A stretch of 64,000 bases of DNA from Candidatus Nitrosocosmicus agrestis (GTDB taxonomy: Archaea > Thermoproteota > Nitrososphaeria > Nitrososphaerales > Nitrososphaeraceae), in NCBI RefSeq assembly GCF_008389435.1, contig NZ_VUYS01000001.1:1-64000 (forward strand), in the 5' to 3' direction. Shown in pieces: positions 42,806-51,528 of this stretch (position 1 is the stretch's first letter; the number at the start of each line of letters is the position of its first letter). Position numbers and translations under genes: made by a program. Below the pieces are notes generated by a model. That model was not told where the DNA came from and did not search any database. It saw nothing but the letters and a program-made list of their open reading frames with translations.

Positions 42806-42832
42806 ATCTTTTTTTTCTTTTTTGATTTTAGA
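42806..42832 (+). terminator. T-rich archaeal-type terminator
   Basis: ATCTTTTTTTTCTTTTTTGA directly after the stop; the same sequence follows the tandem copy at 43426. Confidence 0.7.
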
Positions 42833-43095
42833 ATTTAAACAAATTATACCTAATCATCTATTTTCTACTTTAAAGTCATTATATGAGTACAACTTCCTTC
42901 ACTCATAATCATAAAAAACAATAAATCCAATAATTAATAATTCAATTAATATAAACAGGCATAACTACAAAAGTATTTTTTAAAGTAACAAACATCGTTA
43001 TAATAAGATAACAGGTAATGCCAAGAACAAAAAGCATTTTGACCAAATTCAATTTTACTAAAAAAATAATAGAAAACTATTTCAAATAAATAAAG

Positions 43096-43152
43096 CAGTA
43101 ACGAGTATCCAAACTATGATATAATTAATTTCAATTATACAATTCAATTACA
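43096..43152 (+). promoter_or_regulatory. Duplicated promoter of the tandem small secreted genes (second copy)
   Basis: Identical to 42476-42532, offset by exactly 620 bases. Confidence 0.6.
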
Positions 43153-43425
43153 ATGAGTAGTATAACAAAAACCCACAAAGTTGGACTATTTGCAATGTTC
43201 ATTGCAGCAGCCCTCATAGGTTCAGTAGTAGCTTTTGATAACATGGCATATGCAGGTGGAAGTCACCACAAAAAATCAAACGATGCAGAACAAGAAATTG
43301 AACAAGGACAAGCAAATGAGCAGAATGCACAATGTGTATCTGGCGACTTCACAATTGCTGGATGTAACAACTTAGGTTTATTGTTCCAATTCCAAGACGG
43401 TAACATCGCCGCAGGACAACAATAA
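43153..43425 (+). CDS. Small secreted Gln-rich protein, curlin-like unit (copy 4)
   Basis: 90 residues, tandem paralog of 42533. Upstream 57 bases and codons 1-54 are identical at DNA level. Then about 80 bases differ heavily (roughly 30-35 substitutions, mostly changing residues: NEQNAQCVSGDFTIAGCNNL here versus SEQSGQCVTGTVSLINCNNV), and the last codons plus terminator are again identical. The cysteines and CNN are kept. Same predicted secreted location and possible fibre role as the neighbour. Confidence 0.82.
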   Translation: MSSITKTHKVGLFAMFIAAALIGSVVAFDNMAYAGGSHHKKSNDAEQEIEQGQANEQNAQCVSGDFTIAGCNNLGLLFQFQDGNIAAGQQ

Positions 43426-43452
43426 ATCTTTTTTTTCTTTTTTGATTTTAGA
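43426..43452 (+). terminator. T-rich archaeal-type terminator
   Basis: ATCTTTTTTTTCTTTTTTGA after the stop codon, identical to that at 42806. Confidence 0.7.
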
Positions 43453-43497
43453 TTTTAAAAATAAATAGTACTTGTAACAAAAAAAATAAATCAAATT

Positions 43498-44004
43498 TCA
43501 TTTGGATTTTTCTGTTCTATCAAACAATAATTCTCCTAGTATCCACTTTAATTCCAAGTAACGACATTTACTTTGTCTATGAAGGTGACTGACGTCTGTT
43601 GTCAATTGCTTTAACGCGGTGTGCTGTGGATCATCGCCATCTACATTAAATTCTTGATCATCAATCAATCCGCATTTTTCTTGCCTATAAAAAGTTGTTT
43701 TACCATCAACATCAACAAAAAGTAAAAAGGAAATTACGCTATTATATTTATCTTCTAAAAATATCTTTTTTCTCTCATGATAAGATTTACCATGTGAGGA
43801 TCTAGAAGCGTCCTGCAATAATACCATATACTGTTCCAAACAAGGGATTACTTTCTTTATAAAGTTTCTAAAAGAGTTTATTTCATCATGAGACAATCCA
43901 AACTTTGTGCCTTCATCCCACTGAAAGAAATAATTACCAAATCTAATCTCGGGTTTAGAAAAGCATTCTTTATCACTTTTTAAAAAAACCTTAGAATATA
44001 TCAT
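43498..44004 (-). CDS. Unknown soluble protein
   Basis: 168 residues, no signal peptide. SKPEIRFGNYFFQWDEGTKF, SFRNFIKKVIPCLEQYMVLL, then KYNSVISFLLFVDVDGKTTF, and a charged helix HTALKQLTTDVSHLHRQSKC. Appears to be a compact alpha/beta domain. Downstream of the XPD-like helicase gene on the same strand with a gap of 63 bases, so possibly co-transcribed. No family recognised. Confidence 0.7.
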   Translation of the reverse strand: MIYSKVFLKSDKECFSKPEIRFGNYFFQWDEGTKFGLSHDEINSFRNFIKKVIPCLEQYMVLLQDASRSSHGKSYHERKKIFLEDKYNSVISFLLFVDVDGKTTFYRQEKCGLIDDQEFNVDGDDPQHTALKQLTTDVSHLHRQSKCRYLELKWILGELLFDRTEKSK

Positions 44005-44067
44005 AAATCTTTACAAAACAAAATAAAATACAATAAAATACAAGTCAAACCTAATACCAGAGTTTCA

Positions 44068-45822
44068 TCAACGCGTTATAATTGCCTCTGAGAACCATTT
44101 TGGAATCATGTCCTTGCCGTTTCTTAACAGAAAAGATACACTACTGTCTAAAATGTAAGTATTAGCATAATCTTCAGAATTTCTAACGCTTCTTCCATAT
44201 GCTTGTATAAGCCTCAAAATAGTATTCCATTCGTACCACTTTGGATTTCGCTGTTTCATAACAGATACTTTCTTGTCGGTCAAATCAGGATATGGGACTT
44301 TTACTATTATTTGAAACCTAGATAAATCATCCTTAAGGTCGACTCCCAAAAACATGGAAGGAGAGATAAGCACAGTAGGTTTAGCACTTTGCACATGTTT
44401 TTGAATCATTTCATTTCTATCAAATTTTGGATTGGTCTCAATAAGCCTAGCAAGATTTGTCTTTGACAGATTATTTTTAATAAACTGAACCTGTGAATAA
44501 GAAGTTGTATGGATAATACCTTTGTCATTTTTATGAACCGAAAGCAAGTTATCAAGCACCTTTACTATATTGGGCAAGGATTCATTCATAGTTCTTGCAT
44601 TTAACCATGCAACGTTCATCAAGTAAATAGGTCTGTTTTTTACAGGAAAATCAGAACTTTCAACTTTTATGAATTTGACGTCATCGTTTTTTAACCCCAC
44701 AGCTTTGCATAGATTCTCCTTACTAAGGATGGTAGCACTCATCAGCAAAGATGTTTCACCTTTTTCAAAAATATCATTAAAGTAGCTGGATACTATCAGG
44801 GGTTCTAACTTTATCCTGGTAATACTGTTATCAATTTCATTTTTGGTAACGTGAGTAACAAGCCAGTTTTCTTTATGTGACTTCATATCGTTCAAATACG
44901 AAGATAAGTTTTTTTCAAAAGCTATGGCATCTATGAGATTTTTTTCACTTATGTGCATATCCTGACTTCCATTTCTGGTACCTTCACTACTGTAATCACC
45001 GCTGCTTCCCCCTGACCCCAAAATGTTGGCAGCTTTATCCACGTATCGTGAAAACCTCTCCTTTAATGAACTACAAAATTCTATCCACGTTTCAACATCT
45101 GTGTGTTTGCTTTCAGGTAAACTTATCTTTGGAAAGAATCTTGCTAACGCCTCCTTACTAAATAAGACGTTTTTAAAAGAGGAAAGTTCTGATTCCAAAG
45201 TGTGTGCCTCATCTAAAATCAGCAACTTTCTCTTGTTCATTCCCGCCGAATAATAAAGGTCAGACAAAAAATATTTGTAATTATAAATAGTATGGCTTGA
45301 TTTAAGTGACATCCATTTCTGATGGTAGTACAAGCATGGTTTCCACTCTATTCTAATTAACTGAGAATGTTCTTTTGCCTTGTCATAATATTTTTTTAGT
45401 GCAAATTTGTTAATATCTATATTTTCATAAATTGTTCCTTCTGCAGTAACCTCATAATCACTCATCTTGGTTTTATAAAGGCAATCAAAATCGTCATCCT
45501 TTAAACATGGTCCATAATCACAACTTTCAACCACTCCCATATCCTCCTTGATAATGCAAGGAAAGTTGTTTCGTCCTTTTACCTCAGACAGATAAGGAAA
45601 ATCGCGGTTGTACTGAGTTTGAAGATCCTTGGTAGATGTGCAAATATGTGAACTACCTAAAAAGCGAGCCAAAGTCACGGCTACGGCGCTTTTTCCAAAT
45701 CCAGTTGGGGCTTCCAAAAATATGAATTTATATTTAGATTTAAGAGCCTGATCAAGTTCGCCAAGTATTTTTTCCTGTTTTGGCCGAATATTATCTAGGG
45801 GAAAGAAGCTTCTAAGAGACAT
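44068..45822 (-). CDS. XPD/Rad3-like superfamily 2 DNA helicase
   Basis: 584 residues. Walker A APTGFGKSAVAVTLARFLG; Walker B LLILDEAHTLESELS (DEAH); motif III LLMSATILSKENLC; motif VI QAYGRSVRNSEDYANTYILD. Four cysteines between Walker A and the DEAH box (NFPCIIKED, VESCDYGPCLKDDDFDC) are the expected iron-sulfur cluster. Archaeal XPD-type helicases unwind 5' to 3' in repair. Slightly shorter than human XPD, as usual in archaea. Family call is firm; DinG-like alternative is possible but less likely. Confidence 0.92.
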   Translation of the reverse strand: MSLRSFFPLDNIRPKQEKILGELDQALKSKYKFIFLEAPTGFGKSAVAVTLARFLGSSHICTSTKDLQTQYNRDFPYLSEVKGRNNFPCIIKEDMGVVESCDYGPCLKDDDFDCLYKTKMSDYEVTAEGTIYENIDINKFALKKYYDKAKEHSQLIRIEWKPCLYYHQKWMSLKSSHTIYNYKYFLSDLYYSAGMNKRKLLILDEAHTLESELSSFKNVLFSKEALARFFPKISLPESKHTDVETWIEFCSSLKERFSRYVDKAANILGSGGSSGDYSSEGTRNGSQDMHISEKNLIDAIAFEKNLSSYLNDMKSHKENWLVTHVTKNEIDNSITRIKLEPLIVSSYFNDIFEKGETSLLMSATILSKENLCKAVGLKNDDVKFIKVESSDFPVKNRPIYLMNVAWLNARTMNESLPNIVKVLDNLLSVHKNDKGIIHTTSYSQVQFIKNNLSKTNLARLIETNPKFDRNEMIQKHVQSAKPTVLISPSMFLGVDLKDDLSRFQIIVKVPYPDLTDKKVSVMKQRNPKWYEWNTILRLIQAYGRSVRNSEDYANTYILDSSVSFLLRNGKDMIPKWFSEAIITR

Positions 45823-45893
45823 AAGAGGGGATGGTTATCAGTAGGCAGACGGCTTATTAAAGCCTAACCAAATACTCATTGTTTATGAAATCA

Positions 45894-46859
45894 TTATTCT
45901 AAAAGTCCATAACCCATAATTCTCATGCCTTTAGAATCTGGTCTAAACAAAATGCACATTTCATTTTTAAGATAGGCAACAGGTTTTTCAAAAGATATTT
46001 GTAAAGTAGATTCTGGTAGTTGTTTTACTTTTACCGTTCGAATTTGCAGTCCTACACTAATCATGTAATTTTGTGTCTCAGAAATCTCTTCTTTGAAATA
46101 CTTGTTTTTGATAAACTTTATTTGAAAATCAGTATTTGCTATTTTGGCAAGTCCCGGACTAGTAATAACATCACCCCTCGAAACATCTTTTGCTGATACA
46201 GCCTTGATGGCTAGACCCACCCTGGAAGGTCTTTTTGAAATAGTAACAGGGTCATCGTGCATTTGAATTGATTTTACAAGTATAGGTTTATTGTCTGGAC
46301 TAAGCACGAGTTCATCATATGTTTTAATTTCACCTTGTTTTACCGTACCTAAAATGACGGTGCCAACACCTTTTACATCAAATGCATGGTCTACTACAAC
46401 ACAGGTGTTTTTTGACTGCTCATCATTTGACTTTTCGGCATCACCCTCATTTGGTTTCATTTCAGAGACCTTGGCTTTGAGTTCTTCTAAACTGTCTAAA
46501 ATAACAAAGGATGAAAGCCCCGTATTCTTTATGATATTTTTGATTTTTTCAGGATCAACTTCATAGCTATGCAAAATAAAACCATTTTTTATACCCAAGG
46601 TCTCTGCTGCTACGATTTGTTCACCCAAAAAAGAATCTAATTTTGAAATGTTTATTATAGCATAATCGGCCATTGCTACAGATTGCAACAAAGGCTGAAG
46701 TTTTTCTGGATAAGTATTTGCAAAACAGTATGAAATTATATTTTCATTGGTTTTCTTATCATGAATTGTAATATCACTGGAAGTTCCCTTCTTGCCCAAT
46801 TCACTGGCAATAGAAGTGTCTCCCAGTATGACAAAATTAATACTATTCAAATCTACCAA
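45894..46859 (-). CDS. EF-Tu/SelB-like protein with a degenerate GTPase domain
   Basis: 321 residues. The C-terminal ~170 residues are beta-barrel domains 2 and 3 of EF-Tu/SelB: FDVKGVGTVILGTVKQGEIK, VLSPDNKPILVKSIQMHDDP, AGLAIK-like RVGLAIKAVSAKDVSRGDVI, LQIRTVKVKQLPESTLQISF. The N-terminal ~140 residues replace the GTPase: FVILGDTSIASELGKKGTSS instead of GxxxxGK[ST], no DxxG, no NKxD. It keeps a Rossmann-like strand order. Archaeal genomes carry such EF-Tu-domain-2 proteins; the role in translation is not settled. Certainly not a canonical elongation factor. Confidence 0.85.
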   Translation of the reverse strand: MVDLNSINFVILGDTSIASELGKKGTSSDITIHDKKTNENIISYCFANTYPEKLQPLLQSVAMADYAIINISKLDSFLGEQIVAAETLGIKNGFILHSYEVDPEKIKNIIKNTGLSSFVILDSLEELKAKVSEMKPNEGDAEKSNDEQSKNTCVVVDHAFDVKGVGTVILGTVKQGEIKTYDELVLSPDNKPILVKSIQMHDDPVTISKRPSRVGLAIKAVSAKDVSRGDVITSPGLAKIANTDFQIKFIKNKYFKEEISETQNYMISVGLQIRTVKVKQLPESTLQISFEKPVAYLKNEMCILFRPDSKGMRIMGYGLLE

Positions 46860-47501
46860 TTAATTTGATTTTTTAATGAATAAATTCTTTCCCTAAGAAA
46901 AAGACTATATCATGTTGTTTAAACCCTTTTTCAATAATAGCATCAAAAACTAATACAAGTAGATATAGCACATTTAACTACAGACGTCATTATAAAATAT
47001 TCGTAAGTGGTTTTTTAAATCGTATAAAAATCTATTCTGATCATATAAAAAAACATTTTCATTATTCGCTAATATAGTTTTTTTTAAATCGCAAATAGGG
47101 TTTTTGTAGGTCGTATAAAAACTATTCTGATCTTTTAAAAAATATATCGTTGTAAATTCAAGCCAATAATAAAAAAGTATAGTGTTATACAGAAGTTGTT
47201 AATGGTTTTTATATAACGATAGTAACTCGGTATTCTACCTCTAATGACCGCACGCACCGATCTGAATGGGCGCTATTTTAAACGAGGCAAACAAAACAAC
47301 ACATCTATTTATCATAGATTTTTAGAGTTTTAGCAAAAAAATATGATTGAAATATAACTAGCTTTAGAAAACATCTACAATAGTTGTCTAATTGTTTGAT
47401 AACCTAAAATTCGCTTTCTTTATAAACTATAATCATGTTTGTGATGCATTGCTATTTATAAGGTATAACCACATTTAGTTAAACTGAGCTGAATATATTA
47501 A
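46860..47501. other. Gene-free spacer with an internal direct repeat and a GC-richer patch
   Basis: The two blocks at about 47009-47053 and 47098-47145 are imperfect direct repeats (TCGTATAAAAATCTATTCTG versus TCGTATAAAAACTATTCTGA) about 89 bases apart. A patch at 47233-47290 is clearly richer in GC (ACCGCACGCACCGATCTGAA). Could be an upstream regulatory region or an unannotated RNA for the DEAD-box gene; nothing firmer can be said. Confidence 0.35.
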
Positions 47502-48920
47502 TTGGTTAGTTTTGAAGAACTCGGTATTGAAACATCTATTGTCAAAGCATTGAAAGAAACAGGGATCGAACAACCATTTCCTATTCAAGAATCAATAATT
47601 CCACTTATCTTAAAAGGAGAAGACGTTATTGGTAGATCGAATACAGGAACTGGTAAAACAGCCGCATTCGTCCTACCTATGTTGAGTAAGTTAAATCCTA
47701 AAAATTTTTTACAGGCACTCATTTTGGTTCCAACAAGAGAACTAGCTGTACAAATTACAAATACAATAAATCAACTTGTAAAGTATAGCAGTCTAAAGTC
47801 CGTTGCAATCTACGGCGGACAAAACATCCAAATGCAAAAGAAAATACTCAATAGAGGTGTAAATATAGTAGTTGCAACTCCAGGCAGACTTTTAGACCAC
47901 ATGAATCAAAGAACTATAAACTTAAGTAAAATTAATTTTCTCGTTCTTGATGAAGCAGATAGAATGTTAGATATGGGTTTCATTGATGACATCAAAGAAA
48001 TCCTTTCTTATATGGACAACAAAAAACAGATCTGCCTTTTCTCTGCAACTATGCCCGATTCCATTGTCCAGCTTGCAAAAGAGCAAATGACTCATCCAAA
48101 ACAAATAAGCATCGAAAAGACAATATCTCAAGAAAACATAAATCAGTCGTATTTACTTTTAAACGAAAAAGACAAATTCAAACAATTGGTAAACACATTA
48201 AAACCCATCTCATCCGAAAAAGACAGTCATATAATAGTGTTTACTGCTACAAAACAAAGAGCTAGGGACTTGACTTACAAGCTCCGAGATGATGACTTTT
48301 TCGTAGAAAGCATTCATGGTGACCTAAATCAAAGACAAAGAGAAAGCACATTATCTAGATTCAGAAGCAAAAGATTCAACATCCTTATTGCAACAGACGT
48401 TGCCTCAAGAGGATTAGATATTGCTTCAGTAAGCCATATCATCAACTATGATATCCCAGATGATGTTGAGACCTATTTCCACAGAATAGGAAGGACTGCT
48501 AGAGCAGGAGCAAACGGCACTGCACTATCTTTTGTCTCCCAACACGACATGTTTACCCTGAGAAAAATCCAAAATATAGCAAAGAATTCACTAAAGAATC
48601 TAAATACGGAATACGGGATCGAAGTAGACTTTAATTTGAATAGTCCTCCCAGACCAAACCGTTTCAGATCTAATTACAGCCGTGGAAGAAGTAATTACGG
48701 TGGAGGCGGCTACGGTGGAGGCGGCTACGGTGGAGGCGGCTACGGTCGCGGTGATGGTGATGGCAGCAGAAGACGAAGTTATGGTCGCAGTAAGATCCCA
48801 GCAGAACAAACAGCAAGAAACAACTTTGATAGCAACAAATACCAATCAAGAAGATTAAGCGGGATCACCCGACCACTAGGTAGAAGAAATAACTATAGCA
48901 GAAGAGACTCTTCTGACTAG
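47502..48920 (+). CDS. DEAD-box RNA helicase with glycine/arginine-rich tail
   Basis: 472 residues, TTG start. Q motif (IEQPFPIQ), SNTGTGKTAAFVLPM, PTRELAVQ, VLDEADRMLDMGF, CLFSATMP, then HRIGRTARAG. All motifs of ATP-dependent DEAD helicases are present. Residues ~390-472 are a tail with repeated GGGGYGGGGYG and SRGRSNYGG, then RRRSYGR, a nucleic-acid-binding RGG-type region coded by tandem GGTGGAGGCGGCTACGG triplets (48690-48750). Such enzymes act in RNA unwinding, ribosome assembly and cold adaptation. Confidence 0.94.
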   Translation: MVSFEELGIETSIVKALKETGIEQPFPIQESIIPLILKGEDVIGRSNTGTGKTAAFVLPMLSKLNPKNFLQALILVPTRELAVQITNTINQLVKYSSLKSVAIYGGQNIQMQKKILNRGVNIVVATPGRLLDHMNQRTINLSKINFLVLDEADRMLDMGFIDDIKEILSYMDNKKQICLFSATMPDSIVQLAKEQMTHPKQISIEKTISQENINQSYLLLNEKDKFKQLVNTLKPISSEKDSHIIVFTATKQRARDLTYKLRDDDFFVESIHGDLNQRQRESTLSRFRSKRFNILIATDVASRGLDIASVSHIINYDIPDDVETYFHRIGRTARAGANGTALSFVSQHDMFTLRKIQNIAKNSLKNLNTEYGIEVDFNLNSPPRPNRFRSNYSRGRSNYGGGGYGGGGYGGGGYGRGDGDGSRRRSYGRSKIPAEQTARNNFDSNKYQSRRLSGITRPLGRRNNYSRRDSSD

Positions 48921-49260
48921 AAAAATCACACAAAAACAAACAAACAAACAAAAACACTTGTATTAGAAAATACACGATTTATTTTATTTAATTTTATTTT
49001 TTTAGAGCAAAAATCAGCAATTAATAGGTAGGAAAATAAATAGATACACATTTGCTAACAGGATTAAAAAAAAATTTCAACAAATAACAAGTATTATAAC
49101 ACTATTTCTAACTACTACTTCTGTTATTATTATTTTATTATTGCTACTGCTAATAAAAAGGATCCATATCAAGTCACAATTACAGTTATCTAAATAATTG
49201 AAAATGTGACTGGTACATTATTTTCTAAGAAACTAAAAGAAAAAAGAAAAAAATTGGTTT
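48921..49260. other. Spacer after the DEAD-box gene
   Basis: Very AT-rich, with long A and T runs (AAACAAACAAACAAAC, TTTATTTTATTT) that could serve as terminators. No gene or repeat seen. Confidence 0.5.
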
Positions 49261-50019
49261 TTATTCTTCGTGAGAGTGCTCGCCTAATGGGGAGATCTCA
49301 TTTATTCCAATTACTACTGTAGATGTTGCTGGAAAGTCGATATCATCTGTAGAGTTATTTTGTATTGCTATATCAGTTAATGGGTTGGTTTCACTTGATT
49401 CCAAGTCTACATGATAAAGACACAATTCACCGGCTGCAGAGAGCTCTGGTATGAATTCAAGTTCTGCTGGTGCAAGGTTTGGTGCCTGACCTATCAATAC
49501 ATTTACTGCAGTAGAATTATCTCCACCACATGGAAGCTTTGCTGCAATGTGGCCGTTGTTTATCTTATATGGAGTTGTATCATACAAGTGAATAAAACTT
49601 CCCTCAGGTAAGCTTTGACCCTCTAACAATATAGTTTGTGAATCCCTAGCAACTGTGCTATCGTCGTGTGTTGCATTTTCGGTATACTCTTCAGATGTTT
49701 CTCCTGCAAGATCATCTCTTGGTGCAGCACTTGTAGCGTTGTCGGTTGTTACCACACCCTCAGCGCTTGTGGCATTTTCATTTCCAGTTGTATCAAAAGT
49801 TGTAGAATTGACATTTGTTGTGGGTAATAATTCCTCCTCTGGAGGTGCTGTTTGAGTTACATTTGTTGAATTATCAAGTGGTACGTCTGTCACATTTAGT
49901 GCGTCAGAGAGTGTTTCATTTTGTGCATATACGTTGCCATTAACTGAAACAATTGCGGTTGTAAGTACAAAAACTAGAAAAAGTGATACTTTTGTACTAG
50001 TCGATTTTTTCATCATCAA
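49261..50019 (-). CDS. Secreted thaumarchaeal protein of unknown function
   Basis: 252 residues. Signal peptide STKVSLFLVFVLTTAIVSVN, cleaved near VYAQ. A Thr/Asn/Glu-rich linker (residues ~32-125) leads to a compact beta domain: DSQTILLEGQSLPEGSFIHL, TTPYKINNGHIAAKLPCGGD, VNVLIGQAPNLAPAELEFIP, CLYHVDLESSETNPLTDIAI, then IGINEISPLGEHSHEE at the end. The last ~120 residues are a module I associate with conserved thaumarchaeal secreted proteins. Function unknown; acidic/His end may bind metal. Confidence 0.82.
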   Translation of the reverse strand: MMMKKSTSTKVSLFLVFVLTTAIVSVNGNVYAQNETLSDALNVTDVPLDNSTNVTQTAPPEEELLPTTNVNSTTFDTTGNENATSAEGVVTTDNATSAAPRDDLAGETSEEYTENATHDDSTVARDSQTILLEGQSLPEGSFIHLYDTTPYKINNGHIAAKLPCGGDNSTAVNVLIGQAPNLAPAELEFIPELSAAGELCLYHVDLESSETNPLTDIAIQNNSTDDIDFPATSTVVIGINEISPLGEHSHEE

Positions 50020-50071
50020 TCTATATTAAAAATCACTAGTATTTATGTCATTTTCAGTACAATCATCGAAT

Positions 50072-50806
50072 CTAGGGTGTTTTTTTAACACCTCCATGTC
50101 TTTTCAGTCTAATAGTATAAGAAATAGCAATTAGTGCTAGAACAGGGATGTAAATATAGTAATAGGTTGTAACAAAAGTGATTATCAACCCGTTAATCCT
50201 ATCCAGTATAGGAGCCTGAACATCAATCTCAAAATTAACGCTCAAGGTATCCATAGTATAAAAAATATCTTTTATATCTACAAAAAGGATGTATTTTCCA
50301 GGTTCATTAAATGTATAGTTAAAATCATAGTGTCCTTGGCTAACTATTGTATAGTTATTTGCATTTGAATATACAGGCTTTCCATCTTTGAGTATGTAAA
50401 AAGAGACAGGTAATTCTATGAGTACATCTCCTGCAGTAGATTTTACTTGCATTAAAAAGGATGTTTCTTTGCCCATCATTGGTTTGGATGGATTTAGCAA
50501 TAGTTCCACAACGTAATTTCCTGCAGATTGGTTTTGAGCACCATTCAGAGTAGTATCAGTTGGTCCAAAAAAATGTCCATAGGCTTTATGCAGTTCATAT
50601 ATGTGGTTGTGGTGATGATGGAGGTAGTCATCAAAGAATAAAAAGTAAAAAGAAAATAAAAGAAATAAAAAAAGAAACGAGATATGAATAACAGAAAAAT
50701 TATGAAAGACAGAAGATTTCCTTCCACAATAACTAAATTTATCGAAACTGACAAAATTTAGAAATGAAAATAATCCAGCGAGTCCAACCGAGTTAGACAC
50801 AAACAT
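50072..50806 (-). CDS. Membrane protein with an extracytoplasmic beta domain
   Basis: Frame of 244 residues; the true start is uncertain. A hydrophobic segment near residues 42-58 (SFLFLFLLFSFYFLFFD) is followed by HHHHNHIYELHK, a beta-sandwich-like region (YVVELLLNPSKPMMGKETSF, LPVSFYILKDGKPVYSNANN, HYDFNYTFNEPGKYILFVDI) resembling FixH/YtkA-like domains, and a C-terminal span (TTYYYIYIPVLALIAISYTI) with a basic tail. The His cluster may bind metal. Follows after a 52-base gap downstream of the 49261 gene's strand partner. Confidence 0.75.
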   Translation of the reverse strand: MFVSNSVGLAGLFSFLNFVSFDKFSYCGRKSSVFHNFSVIHISFLFLFLLFSFYFLFFDDYLHHHHNHIYELHKAYGHFFGPTDTTLNGAQNQSAGNYVVELLLNPSKPMMGKETSFLMQVKSTAGDVLIELPVSFYILKDGKPVYSNANNYTIVSQGHYDFNYTFNEPGKYILFVDIKDIFYTMDTLSVNFEIDVQAPILDRINGLIITFVTTYYYIYIPVLALIAISYTIRLKRHGGVKKTP

Positions 50807-50919
50807 AAAGAATATTGAATAAAGTTTAATATAAATTCAAGAAAATACTTGTGGTCTTGTACCAGTACCAATTATTTGATATTTAAGAATTAATACTCGC
50901 TTGTCATATATTTTTAATA

Positions 50920-51414
50920 TTGACTGACGAAATTGATCAAAACTTCCCAAGAAAGACAGTTCAAGAATCAGAGGCTGAAACAACAATAGTAATGCTACCT
51001 TCAGATGCCAACCCCCTTGGAAATGTATTCGGAGGTATGATTTTAAAATACGTAGACCTTTTGGCAGGGCTAGTAGCAAAAAGACATGCAGGGCATGCGA
51101 ATATCGTAACTGCAAGCATTGACAGCATGACATTTTTAAAACCTGTCTATATTGGAAATGCATTAATTCTGAAAGCCAGAATAAACTACGTCAGAAGAAG
51201 CTCAATGGAGGTAGAGGTTAAAATTGAAGCTGAGGACCTAAACAAATCACAAAAGGTCCATACAGGTACAGCATATGTAACCCTCGTTGCACTAGATGAA
51301 AAGGGAAAACCCACAGAGGTTCCCAAGCTAATGCTAAATGGAGAGGAAGAGGAAAAAAGGTTTAAGGAAGGCCAAGAAAGGATGGAATCGAGGCTTAGAA
51401 GTAGAAAAAAATAG
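50920..51414 (+). CDS. Acyl-CoA thioesterase, hotdog fold (YciA/BACH type)
   Basis: 164 residues, TTG start. MLPSDANPLGNVFGGMILKY carries the conserved N-x-x-G-x-x-F-G-G and the catalytic-area Asp, then VDLLAGLVAKRHAGHANIVT, ASIDSMTFLKPVYIGNALIL and SMEVEVKIEAEDLNKSQKVH. Hotdog thioesterases of this group hydrolyse medium- or long-chain acyl-CoA in the cytoplasm. C-terminal tail is strongly charged (EEEEKRFKEGQERMESRLRS). Divergent from 50072. Confidence 0.92.
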   Translation: MTDEIDQNFPRKTVQESEAETTIVMLPSDANPLGNVFGGMILKYVDLLAGLVAKRHAGHANIVTASIDSMTFLKPVYIGNALILKARINYVRRSSMEVEVKIEAEDLNKSQKVHTGTAYVTLVALDEKGKPTEVPKLMLNGEEEEKRFKEGQERMESRLRSRKK

Positions 51415-51528
51415 AAAAAAAATTCTCTTCAATTTCATTGCGGGGTCAGTGTGGTTCATCTAGTGAAATTAAGTCCAACGACAAGGAATCAAGCACAATA
51501 TATATAATCTACTAATAAAGAAAGGATA

